Assembly (NCBI GenBank): GCA_030679995.1
Contig: JAUXSK010000022.1
Coordinates: forward strand, 1-49,054
Origin: Candidatus Moraniibacteriota bacterium
Lineage (GTDB): Bacteria > Patescibacteriota > Minisyncoccia > Moranbacterales > UBA2206
Length of the DNA: 49,054 nt
Direction of reading: 5' to 3'
Shown here: in pieces, positions 30,843 to 38,970 of the stretch
How positions within the stretch are numbered: the stretch's first letter is position 1
How the letters are laid out: each line of letters starts with the position of its first letter
Notes under the pieces: model-generated
Seen by the model: only the letters and a program-made list of their open reading frames with translations
Told to the model about the DNA's origin: nothing
Database searches by the model: none
Translations under genes and position numbers: made by a program

Positions 30843-31946
30843 ATGAAAATAGTTTTGACAGGCGGAGGCTCGGGCGGTCACTTGATGCCGCTTATCGCGG
30901 TAGCTGGGAAAATAAAGGAAGGATTTCCGGATGCTGAATTCTTCTTTATCGGTCCAGGTGGAAAACTGGAAAGGGACATCATAGGCAAGGAAAATATTCC
31001 TATGTATGACATAATGGTCGGAAAATTCCGGCGTTACTTTTCATTTAAAAATGTGGTCGATTTTTTCAAAATCCCTGTCGGTATAATCCAGTCGATGTTT
31101 TTGCTTTTGAAGATAATGCCTGATGTGATTTTTTCCAAAGGCGGATATGCTTCATTGCCGGTGGTTCTGGTGGGTTGGATGTACCGCATCCCGATAATGA
31201 TCCACGAATCGGATGCGGTGCCGGGGATGGCCAATGGGGTGCTCAGTAAATTCGCTGACAGGGTCGCCGTGGCATATCCGGAAGCTGAAAAGGAATTTCC
31301 CGAGGCCCAAGTCGTATTGACCGGCAATCCTTTGCGGAAAAATATAAATCAGGGAAGCGCGCAAAATGCCCGGGAGAAATTCGGATTGATCGGATCAAAA
31401 AAACTGATTTATGTGACCGGCGGATCGCAAGGAGCGCAAAGCATAAATACCAAAATCTTGGACATCCTGCCGGAGCTTTTGAAAAAATACCAAATCATCC
31501 ATCAAACGGGGGAAAATAATTTCGACGAGGTGCGCCATCGGGCGGGCGAAATGGGTGTCAAGCCGGGCTATGGCGGCTACCATATCGTACCGTTCATCTA
31601 TGAAGGTATCGCGGATATTTTTGCGGCAGCTGACCTTGTGGTTTCGCGTGCCAGCGCCAATACTATTTCAGAAATCGCCGCCAATGGCAAGCCGTCAATT
31701 CTGATCCCATTGCAAAACGCAGCCAATGACCATCAGCGGATGAATGCATACGCACTGGCAAAATTCGGCGGCTGTGTCGTACTTGAAGAAAATAACCTAG
31801 GTAAAAACCTCTTGCTGAGCAGGATCGAAGAAATTATGGAAAGCCCGGAACTGCAGGAAAAATTATCCCGCAACATACGGACATTCTATCATCCGGATGC
31901 GACGGAAAAAATCGTCCAGGGAATTTTGGGGATGATAAAAAATTGA
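30843..31946 (+). CDS. murG: MurG, lipid II synthase
   Basis: MurG adds GlcNAc to lipid I. The 367-residue GT28 protein has TGGGSGGHLMPLIAVA at the start, GGYASLPVVLVG and HESDAVPGMANG, then TGGSQGAQSIN and the UDP-GlcNAc site ASANTISEIAANGKPSILIPL. It lies 28 bp after ftsW and 45 bp before murC in the same operon. No Shine-Dalgarno site is clear. Confidence 0.95.
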   Translation: MKIVLTGGGSGGHLMPLIAVAGKIKEGFPDAEFFFIGPGGKLERDIIGKENIPMYDIMVGKFRRYFSFKNVVDFFKIPVGIIQSMFLLLKIMPDVIFSKGGYASLPVVLVGWMYRIPIMIHESDAVPGMANGVLSKFADRVAVAYPEAEKEFPEAQVVLTGNPLRKNINQGSAQNAREKFGLIGSKKLIYVTGGSQGAQSINTKILDILPELLKKYQIIHQTGENNFDEVRHRAGEMGVKPGYGGYHIVPFIYEGIADIFAAADLVVSRASANTISEIAANGKPSILIPLQNAANDHQRMNAYALAKFGGCVVLEENNLGKNLLLSRIEEIMESPELQEKLSRNIRTFYHPDATEKIVQGILGMIKN

Positions 31947-31991
31947 TTTTTTAAATTTCTAATTTTAAATCATTAAATCAGAATAATTCAT

Positions 31992-33368
31992 ATGGTTATG
32001 GACCTATCAAGGATTAAAAAAACGCATATCATTGGAATAGAAGGCGCCGGGACATCGGCTTTGGCTAGGATTTTGAAATTCAAAGGGATCGATGTCAGCG
32101 GTTCGGATGAGGGGGATCATTTTTACAACAACGTCCTTGAGAGCGAAGGTATCACGGTGAGGCAAAAATTCGATAAGGACAATATCCCGTCCGATGCCGA
32201 TATGGTAATTTACGGCTCATCCTTCAGGCCGGAAAGCAATGAGGAATTGAAGGCGGCTTTCGAATCCGGTATGGCTGTCTTTACATATGCGGAAATGCTT
32301 GCCGGATTATTCAATGAAAGCTATGGGATCGCGGTTTGCGGGACCCATGGTAAAAGTACGACTTCGGCTATGTTGAGTTTCGTGTTGATCCGCATAGGAT
32401 TGGATCCAAGTGCGATCGTCGGAGCCAAGATACCACAGCTCGGCGGCAACAGTATCAGTGGGAAATCGGAGTATTTTGTCATCGAGGCGGATGAATATCA
32501 GAATAAGCTAGCGCTCTATAAACCTAAGGCGGCCATCTTGACGAGCGTTGATTATGATCATCCTGATTTTTTCAAGACCTTTGGAGACTATAAGAAGGCT
32601 TTCAGTGATTTTGTCGCTAAAATTCCCAAAATCGGATTTTTGGCGGTATGGGGCGATAGCGTGGCGACCAATGAAATCGCTTGTAGTTGCCAAGGCAATA
32701 TAATCAAATACGGTTTTATGGAGGATAACGACATCATCATTAAAAACCATTCGTTCATTGGAGCACAACAGCGGTTCGAGATTATTTTTTTAGACGAATC
32801 ATTGGGATTTTTTGAAATAAAATTGCCAGGCAAGCACAATGTCTTGAATGCGGCGGCGGTAATTGCGGCTTGCCACCAACTTAATGCCGATTTGGAAAAA
32901 ACGCGTGAGGCTTTGCGGGATTTCGAAGGCACTTCCCGGAGATTCGAAATGATCGGCGGGCGCAATGGCGCGATTTTAATCGATGACTACGCGCACCATC
33001 CGGAAGAGATCAAAGCGACATTGCGGGCTGCCCGAGAAATATATCCGGAAAAGAACATTATCGCCGTTTTCCATCCCCACTCATTTTCGCGGACCGCAGC
33101 GCTGCTTGAAGATTTCGCGCAAAGCTTCGATGATGCGGACAAAGCGATCATACTGGATATTTATGGTTCCGCCCGGGAAAGTTCTGGCACGGTTTCTTCG
33201 GCGGACTTGGTGAAGTCGGTCAATAAATACAGCCGGGATAAGGCGGACTATGTTCCGACCATCGCTGAGGCCGTGGAATTTTTGCAGGACAAGATCGGCG
33301 GAAACGACGTCATCATCACGATCGGCGCCGGCAATGTCTTTGAAGTGGCCAGGAAGTTGAAGCAATAA
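31992..33368 (+). CDS. murC: MurC, UDP-N-acetylmuramate--L-alanine ligase
   Basis: MurC attaches the first L-alanine of the stem peptide. The 458-residue protein has the N-terminal IIGIEGAGTSALARIL, the ATP loop CGTHGKSTTSAML, EADEYQNKLALYKPKAAILT, HNVLNAAAVIAAC, RRFEMIGGRNGAILIDDYAHHPEEI and the C-terminal FHPHSFSRT, as in Mur ligases; Mpl is a less likely alternative. ATG 31998 is an equally possible start. Confidence 0.93.
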   Translation: MVMDLSRIKKTHIIGIEGAGTSALARILKFKGIDVSGSDEGDHFYNNVLESEGITVRQKFDKDNIPSDADMVIYGSSFRPESNEELKAAFESGMAVFTYAEMLAGLFNESYGIAVCGTHGKSTTSAMLSFVLIRIGLDPSAIVGAKIPQLGGNSISGKSEYFVIEADEYQNKLALYKPKAAILTSVDYDHPDFFKTFGDYKKAFSDFVAKIPKIGFLAVWGDSVATNEIACSCQGNIIKYGFMEDNDIIIKNHSFIGAQQRFEIIFLDESLGFFEIKLPGKHNVLNAAAVIAACHQLNADLEKTREALRDFEGTSRRFEMIGGRNGAILIDDYAHHPEEIKATLRAAREIYPEKNIIAVFHPHSFSRTAALLEDFAQSFDDADKAIILDIYGSARESSGTVSSADLVKSVNKYSRDKADYVPTIAEAVEFLQDKIGGNDVIITIGAGNVFEVARKLKQ

Positions 33369-33414
33369 TTTTTTTTAACGTCCGGATATCGGTTATCCGG
33401 GTGAAAAAATAAAA

Positions 33415-36156
33415 ATGGCAAAACAAAATAAGAATATCTATAACCTGTCCGTTGCGGAAGTTTTAAAAAAGTTTTCCTCGACAAGCGACGGACTTTCGGA
33501 AATTGAGGCAGAAAAAAGATTGAAGGATTATGGCTATAATGCCCTTCGTAAAAAGACGAATTGGAAATGGCTGAGATTGATCTGGAGTCAGTTTAATGAC
33601 GCGCTAGTTTGGATTTTATTGGTGGCGGCTGGATTGGCGGCGGTTTTCCAAGAATGGCGGGATGTGACGATTATTTTGATCATCGTGGGCGTCAACGCTT
33701 TAATTGGATTTTTTCAGGAATTCAAAGCGGAGCGGATTTTGGATCAAATCAGAAATTTGACCACGCAAAAGGCGCTGGTGTTCCGTGACGGTGAAAAAAA
33801 ACAGATCGCTACGGAATTACTGACCGCAGGCGATGTGGTTTTCGTGGCCAGCGGCGACAAGGTCCCGGCTGACGGTTACATCCTGGAAAGTTACGGTTTC
33901 AAAGTGGATAGTTTTATTTTTACTGGCGAATCCAAGGCAGAAGCCAAATCCGCCAAAGTGATCGCGGAAACAGACGTGGTTTTGGCCGATATCGACAATA
34001 TGGTTTTTATGGGTGAGACGGTCGCGACCGGCGAGGCTAATTTCTTGGTGACCGGAATCGGAATGGATACGGAACTTGGCCGGATCGCTGATCTGACCCA
34101 GGAAATAAAAGAGGAATTGACGCCGATGCAAAAACAGATGCGTTCGCTTGGGCGTGACGTGACTATTTTGTCGGTTATAACCGGAATCCTGGTGATGATC
34201 GCCGGGCAGTATTTCCAGATGTCACTCTATCATAATTTCCTGTTCGCCTTGGCACTGGCGGTTTCTGTGGTGCCGGAAGGTTTGCCGGCGGCCATTTCCG
34301 TGGCGCTTTCTCTGGGAATGAAAAGGCTTCTGAAAGATAATGTATTAGCTAAAAAGCTCAATGCGGTCGAAACTTTGGGATCGGTCGATGTGGTTTGTAC
34401 CGACAAGACTGGTACCATTACCCGGAATGAACTGATGGTCACTAGGGTCGTCGTGAATGCTCAAATGATCGAGGTAGGCGGTAACGGCTACGCCCCAGTA
34501 GGCGGATTTTCAATAGCGGGACGGGCGATCAAACCGCGGGAAATCGCAAATTTGGAATTGTTGTTCAAAATCGGCGTGTTATGCAATGATGCAAACTTGG
34601 TCAAAGACGGAAATAAATACAGGATAATCGGCGACCCGACCGAGGGGGCGATTATCGTAGCTGGAAAAAAATTCAATGCAAAAAAAGGATATTTCGAAGT
34701 GGGCGAAAATAAAATAAATGAATTCCCATTCTCATCCGAACGGATGAGAATGAGCGTGATCTTCAAAAATAACCAAACGAATTCATTCATAAAGGGTTCC
34801 CCGGATGTGTTATTGGATTTGTGCGCGTATAAAATCGTAGGAGATGAAGTGACGAAATTTACCAAAGAGGAAAAAGAAAAGACGCGAGCGATGTACAATG
34901 CGATGTCAACCGAGGCCTTGCGGGTTTTGGCGTTCGCCTATCGGGATTTGGACGGTTTTCCAGCGGACAGATATCCCGATGAAGCTGAAAGGGAGCTTGT
35001 CTGGGTCGGAATGATGGCGATGATTGATCCACCGAGGCGCGACGTGGGCGAGGCGATAGCGGAGTGCCGGAAGCTTGGCATAACGGTGATTATGATAACC
35101 GGTGATTATGAGATTACGGCGCGGGCGATCGCTAGGAACATCGGCCTTATTGATGGATCCGCTTTAACGGAAGATGTCGGTCAAGGGCCGGTTATTAATG
35201 GCAAGGCGTTGAATGGGATGAAGGATAGGGATGTTTTCCAGAAAATCAAAAACGGGGTTTGCGTTTTTGCACGCATCGCGCCGGAACAGAAATTACGGAT
35301 TGCGACGATTTTGAAAAATAACCGGCAGGTCATCGCGATGACGGGGGATGGCGTGAATGATGCTCCAGCCTTGAAGAAGGCCGACATCGGCGTGGCGATG
35401 GGCATAATCGGCACCGATGTCTCCAAAGAGGCGGCGGATATGATCCTTTTGGATGATAATTTCGCTTCGATCGTGAAGGGTGTCCGCGAAGGACGGACTA
35501 TTTTCGCCAATCTTAAGAAATTCGTGCACTATGTCTTCACTTCCAATGTTGGCGAACTTTTAACCGTGATTTTCGGAGTCATTCTGCAAATCCCTGCTCC
35601 GATTTCAGCGGTACAGATTTTGGCGGTCGATCTTGGAACGGATATTTTTCCATCTTTCGCTCTGGGGCTTGAACCGCGGGAGCCTGAGAAAAAAAACAGC
35701 CGGCAATCCGGAAGGAAGGACGGGATTATGACAATCGAAGGTTTTCGGCGGATTTTATATCTAGGCATCATAATGGCGACTGGAGCGGTCATTGCTTTTT
35801 TGTGGTCGATGTCGCGCGGCGGCTGGGAGTTCGGGCAAAAAATCGATTTAGATGGTATCTTGTATATAAAATCGACTACGGCGGCTTACGCGGTGATTTC
35901 GATGACACAAATGGCCAATCTGCTGCAATCCCGCAGTGAAAGGTTTTCGCCGTTCCGTTTAGGATTTTTTAAGAATAAATATGTCTTGTTCGCCATCCTG
36001 ATTTCGGTTATAATGCTCTTAGCGTTTATGTATTTGCCGGTCCTGCAGAAGTATCTGCATATGTTGCCGATCGATGGTCGGGATTGGCTGGTCGTCTTAG
36101 GTTCGTTCATCGCGGTATTCCTGTTCGAGGAAGCTAGAAAAGGCGAAAAACAATAA
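33415..36156 (+). CDS. P-type cation ATPase, Na+/K+/H+-like P2 pump
   Basis: The 913-residue pump has TGES in the actuator, VVPEGLPAAISVALSLG in helix 4, phosphorylated Asp330 in DKTGTITRNE, GDPTEGA, and the MTGDGVNDAPALKKADIG hinge. Helix 6 reads QILAVDLGTDIFPSFALGLE (D739, D743). The DLGTD form is that of Na+/K+ and related ATPases and differs from NLVTDG in the pump at 4878, so the two probably carry different ions. It lies between murC and murB (46 and 12 bp) with no internal terminator, an unusual place for an ion pump. Confidence 0.9.
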   Translation: MAKQNKNIYNLSVAEVLKKFSSTSDGLSEIEAEKRLKDYGYNALRKKTNWKWLRLIWSQFNDALVWILLVAAGLAAVFQEWRDVTIILIIVGVNALIGFFQEFKAERILDQIRNLTTQKALVFRDGEKKQIATELLTAGDVVFVASGDKVPADGYILESYGFKVDSFIFTGESKAEAKSAKVIAETDVVLADIDNMVFMGETVATGEANFLVTGIGMDTELGRIADLTQEIKEELTPMQKQMRSLGRDVTILSVITGILVMIAGQYFQMSLYHNFLFALALAVSVVPEGLPAAISVALSLGMKRLLKDNVLAKKLNAVETLGSVDVVCTDKTGTITRNELMVTRVVVNAQMIEVGGNGYAPVGGFSIAGRAIKPREIANLELLFKIGVLCNDANLVKDGNKYRIIGDPTEGAIIVAGKKFNAKKGYFEVGENKINEFPFSSERMRMSVIFKNNQTNSFIKGSPDVLLDLCAYKIVGDEVTKFTKEEKEKTRAMYNAMSTEALRVLAFAYRDLDGFPADRYPDEAERELVWVGMMAMIDPPRRDVGEAIAECRKLGITVIMITGDYEITARAIARNIGLIDGSALTEDVGQGPVINGKALNGMKDRDVFQKIKNGVCVFARIAPEQKLRIATILKNNRQVIAMTGDGVNDAPALKKADIGVAMGIIGTDVSKEAADMILLDDNFASIVKGVREGRTIFANLKKFVHYVFTSNVGELLTVIFGVILQIPAPISAVQILAVDLGTDIFPSFALGLEPREPEKKNSRQSGRKDGIMTIEGFRRILYLGIIMATGAVIAFLWSMSRGGWEFGQKIDLDGILYIKSTTAAYAVISMTQMANLLQSRSERFSPFRLGFFKNKYVLFAILISVIMLLAFMYLPVLQKYLHMLPIDGRDWLVVLGSFIAVFLFEEARKGEKQ

Positions 36157-36168
36157 AATTATCGGATT

Positions 36169-37119
36169 ATGTTGGATATCAAACAGGATATAATATTGGC
36201 ACCATATACTACATTTCGGATCGGCGGTCCGGCGAAGTTTTTTGTGGAAGTGGTCTCAGAAGATGAGATCATTGAGGCGCTGAAATATGCTGAAGACAAT
36301 AATCTGCGGTTTTTTGTGCTGGGCGGCGGGAGCAATGTTATAGTGAGTGACAATGGTTTTGACGGACTGGTCATAAGATTGATATCCTCAAATAATTATG
36401 TGACAGAGAATAGCAGTATTGTTTCTTGGGCAGGTGAATCCCTATCTTCGGTTGTGAATTTCGCCCGAGACAACGGCCTTGGCGGATTGGAGTGTATAAA
36501 TGGAATCCCAGGGACATTGGGGGGCGCGGTCAGGGGAAACGCGGGCGCTTACGATATTAATGAGATCGGAATTGGCTCTATGGTTGAGAGCGTAAGGGCA
36601 TTGGAAACTAAGAGTAATCCAAAAATCGTAGAATATACGAAAGCTGATTGCAAGTTCGATTACAGGATGAGCGTTTTTAAAGGTAATCCGGAGTTGATAA
36701 TCATATCTGTAAAATTGGCGTTGTACAAAAAGGACAGGGAAACAGTTGATGCGAAAATGAAAGAAATTACCCAGAAAAGGATCATTGAAAAGCCCAAGGG
36801 TTGGGTGGGAAGCACGGGCAGTTTTTATAAAAATCCAAAGGTCACAGATCTGAAATTAGTCGATATCTTTGAGAAGGATACCGGGCGGAAAGCGGTCGAT
36901 GGCAATGTGATTCCAGCTTTCTGGGTCATTTCAGAAGCCGGTTTGAAAGGGAAGGAAATCGGTGGCGTCAAGGTGAGTGAGAAGAATGCCAATTTTATTA
37001 TGAATATGGGTTCGGCCACGGCTGAAGATGTTGTCATTATGACCAGTTTCATCAAACAACAAGTGCGTGGCAAATTCGGCATCCAATTGCAAGAGGAAAT
37101 CCAATATGTCGGATTTTAG
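36169..37119 (+). CDS. murB: MurB, UDP-N-acetylenolpyruvoylglucosamine reductase
   Basis: MurB reduces the enolpyruvyl group with NADPH and FAD to make UDP-MurNAc. The 316-residue protein has YTTFRIGGPAKFFVEV, LGGGSNVIVSDNGFDG, GLECINGIPGTLGGAVRGNAG, YRMSVFKG, the catalytic Ser in GSTGSFYKNP (usually SAGSxFKNP), and the ending FGIQLQEEIQYVG with its conserved Glu. It is a type II-like, short form. It begins 12 bp after the ATPase gene. Confidence 0.95.
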   Translation: MLDIKQDIILAPYTTFRIGGPAKFFVEVVSEDEIIEALKYAEDNNLRFFVLGGGSNVIVSDNGFDGLVIRLISSNNYVTENSSIVSWAGESLSSVVNFARDNGLGGLECINGIPGTLGGAVRGNAGAYDINEIGIGSMVESVRALETKSNPKIVEYTKADCKFDYRMSVFKGNPELIIISVKLALYKKDRETVDAKMKEITQKRIIEKPKGWVGSTGSFYKNPKVTDLKLVDIFEKDTGRKAVDGNVIPAFWVISEAGLKGKEIGGVKVSEKNANFIMNMGSATAEDVVIMTSFIKQQVRGKFGIQLQEEIQYVGF

Positions 37120-37215
37120 GGCGCTATGTTCCAATGTGATGAGAGAAAAGCGGGATAATGTTGTAATAAGATGTAGGGTTGCTAAATCAGCTAAATAATT
37201 ATTTAAAAATAATAT

Positions 37216-37584
37216 ATGACTGTCGCTAGTGTGAACAATGTGCGTTTTATGTACAAAAACATCAAGATCGATGACAAGACCAAAGAATATATACTAAAGA
37301 GGCTGGAGGGCGCTGATAAGGTGATTGATGGCATCTTGCATAAAGAAGTTGAGATTGATATGGACAAAAAAGGGAAATTCAGAGTGGAAGTGATGATTAA
37401 GACCCCATATGATCTCTTTCGGGCTGAGAATACGACTGAAAGCGTCGAAGGCTCGATTGACCTGGTGATGGATGAGCTGAAAGTCCAGGCTATCCGTGAA
37501 AAAGACAAGCGGAAAACCTTGGTGAAGCGCGGCGCCAGATCGATCAAGAAAAAAGCGGTGGTGGACGGCGCGGCGCGGTTCTGA
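37216..37584 (+). CDS. Ribosome hibernation-promoting factor (HPF/RaiA)
   Basis: The 122-residue protein has the S30AE fold pattern: VRFMYKNIKIDDKTKEYILKR, KEVEIDMDKKGKFRVEVMIKTP, DLFRAENTTESVEGSIDLVMDELKVQ, then a basic tail (KDKRKTLVKRGARSIKKK). Short HPF-type proteins bind the 30S decoding site and inactivate ribosomes in slow growth. It lacks the C-terminal dimerisation domain of long HPF. A second ATG in frame within the first ten residues is absent, so the start is secure. Confidence 0.88.
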   Translation: MTVASVNNVRFMYKNIKIDDKTKEYILKRLEGADKVIDGILHKEVEIDMDKKGKFRVEVMIKTPYDLFRAENTTESVEGSIDLVMDELKVQAIREKDKRKTLVKRGARSIKKKAVVDGAARF

Positions 37585-37598
37585 ATCTAATGGATATC

Positions 37599-37634
37599 AA
37601 AAGAGGTTTCCTGGTTGGAGACCTCTTTTTTTAT
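37599..37634 (+). terminator. Rho-independent terminator of the HPF gene
   Basis: AAAAGAGGT (37599-37607) pairs with ACCTCTTTT (37621-37629), followed by T residues. Confidence 0.8.
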
Positions 37635-37707
37635 TGGGAAAAGAGGTGTTTTTAGGCGTCGATTTGCGCCGAAATCAAGCCATATATCGTTCATATCCTC
37701 GCAATCC

Positions 37708-37736
37708 TTGACAATTTCCTTTTTTTATGCTAGGAT
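37708..37736 (+). promoter_or_regulatory. Sigma70 promoter with extended -10
   Basis: TTGACA (37708-37713), 17 bp, TAGGAT (37731-37736) preceded by TGC. The ATG is 8 nt past the -10 box, so the mRNA has at most 1-2 leader bases. Confidence 0.65.
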
Positions 37737-37744
37737 AGTTAGTT

Positions 37745-38164
37745 ATGAAAAAATTACTAACCACAATTGTCCAAGGGGTGACTAAGACGATCGTGATCGC
37801 GGCCGCTCTTATCATCGCTTTCAATCTTGGTAGCAAAGCGGTAATATTTTATCAGTACAAAGATTTGATCGGTGCTTTGGAGCAAGCTAAGAGCGCCACC
37901 TATTCCGACAAATACCAATGTTTGGATTTCTCTAAGGACTTGAGTCAGAAACTGGCGGCTATTGGTATCGGTTCCACCATCGAAATCGTCCAAACGGAAA
38001 AGCAGAATGAATACCACGCTATCGTTTCTTTGCAAATCGACCCCCAGACCGGCGAGATGGTGAATTATAAGACAGTCGACAATTGCGAAGTCAATGGTGA
38101 TACGATTTCCTGTAACAAAGGCAGTATTGAAAACAAGAATCTGTATATCGCCTCGAGCAAATAA
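37745..38164 (+). CDS. Membrane-anchored protein with transglutaminase-like Cys/His/Asp pattern
   Basis: An N-terminal membrane segment (about 14-36) anchors a 139-residue protein. The exported part has Cys59 in KYQCLDFSKDLSQKLAAIGI, His91 in NEYHAIVSLQ and Asp99 in IDPQTGE. The order and spacing (Cys at the start of a helix, then His and Asp on adjacent strands) match the transglutaminase-like peptidase fold in miniature. It could be a small cysteine hydrolase acting on surface proteins or peptidoglycan. Two later Cys (CEVNGDTISC) may form a disulfide. This is a pattern-based inference. Confidence 0.55.
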   Translation: MKKLLTTIVQGVTKTIVIAAALIIAFNLGSKAVIFYQYKDLIGALEQAKSATYSDKYQCLDFSKDLSQKLAAIGIGSTIEIVQTEKQNEYHAIVSLQIDPQTGEMVNYKTVDNCEVNGDTISCNKGSIENKNLYIASSK

Positions 38165-38184
38165 GCCGAATGATATTTTAGATA

Positions 38185-38216
38185 AAAAAGCGCCCTGCGT
38201 AAGCGGGGCGTTTTTT
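38185..38216 (+). terminator. Rho-independent terminator
   Basis: CGCCCTGC (38191-38198) pairs with GCGGGGCG (38203-38210) around GTAA, with one G-T pair and six T residues after. Confidence 0.85.
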
Positions 38217-38389
38217 GATTGCCGGCGCAATCGGTCACTGCGTTGTTTCGCGGGTGTCGATATGGTAGGATATGTCCATAGCCAGGCTTTGTTTCGTTGG
38301 AATTGCGGAACAGATTCGAAAATGAAGGCTGGATTGGCGGAAAGGATAAAAACCGGTTAGCGGGAATAATTTTTTATAATCTGCTCAAT

Positions 38390-38836
38390 ATGGAAAACAT
38401 ACCTAAGGTCGGAGTGATAACTTGTGTCATAAAGGATGGCAAGGTATTACTCGGTAAGCGGAAAAATTCTCCGGGAGCCGGGACATGGTGCCTGCCTGGC
38501 GGCCATTTGGAATTAGGCGAGTCTTGGGAGGAGGGCGCCCGGCGGGAAATTTTTGAGGAGACCGGACTTGGCGTAGAGAACATACGCTTGTGGACCGTTA
38601 CGAATGAGGTTTTTCCGGAGGAACGGGAATATTATGTGATGGTATGGATGGTGGCGGATTGCGGTTCCGGCGAGCCGCGTCTCAGAGAGCCGGAAAAATT
38701 CGAATGCTGGGGTTGGTTTTTTTGGAACGAACCTCCCCGGCCGTTGATGAAGCCCATAGCCGACCTTATGAAGCGCGGTGGCAATCCGCTTGATGCGAGG
38801 GGATTATTGACGGGTCGGATAATGGATATATTGTGA
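38390..38836 (+). CDS. Nudix hydrolase
   Basis: From the ATG at 38390 the protein is 148 aa. The Nudix box is complete: GGHLELGESWEEGARREIFEETG (shown here as GGHLELGE..REIFEETG), preceded by CVIKDGKVLLGKR and GTWCLPGG. It resembles the group including dCTP pyrophosphatases and ADP-ribose-like hydrolases; the substrate is uncertain. TATAAT at 38375-38380 lies 9 nt before this ATG, favouring it over the far longer frame from 38297. It is the first of three Nudix genes within 4.3 kb. Confidence 0.85.
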   Translation: MENIPKVGVITCVIKDGKVLLGKRKNSPGAGTWCLPGGHLELGESWEEGARREIFEETGLGVENIRLWTVTNEVFPEEREYYVMVWMVADCGSGEPRLREPEKFECWGWFFWNEPPRPLMKPIADLMKRGGNPLDARGLLTGRIMDIL

Positions 38837-38872
38837 TGATTCGGTATTATCCTCCCGGAAGGGTTCTTTGTT

Positions 38873-38901
38873 TTGACTCAGGAAGTCTTTCTTGTTAGAA
38901 T
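38873..38901 (+). promoter_or_regulatory. Promoter of secA
   Basis: TTGACT (38873-38878), 17 bp, TAGAAT (38896-38901). The leader of about 60 nt holds a small hairpin CCCCG/CGGGG (38928-38944) ahead of the start codon. Confidence 0.65.
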
Positions 38902-38970
38902 TGGAAGACCAGGAGGCTCTAAACAATACCCCGTTTGAAGCGGGGAATTTTAAAAAAATCAACCAAAATT

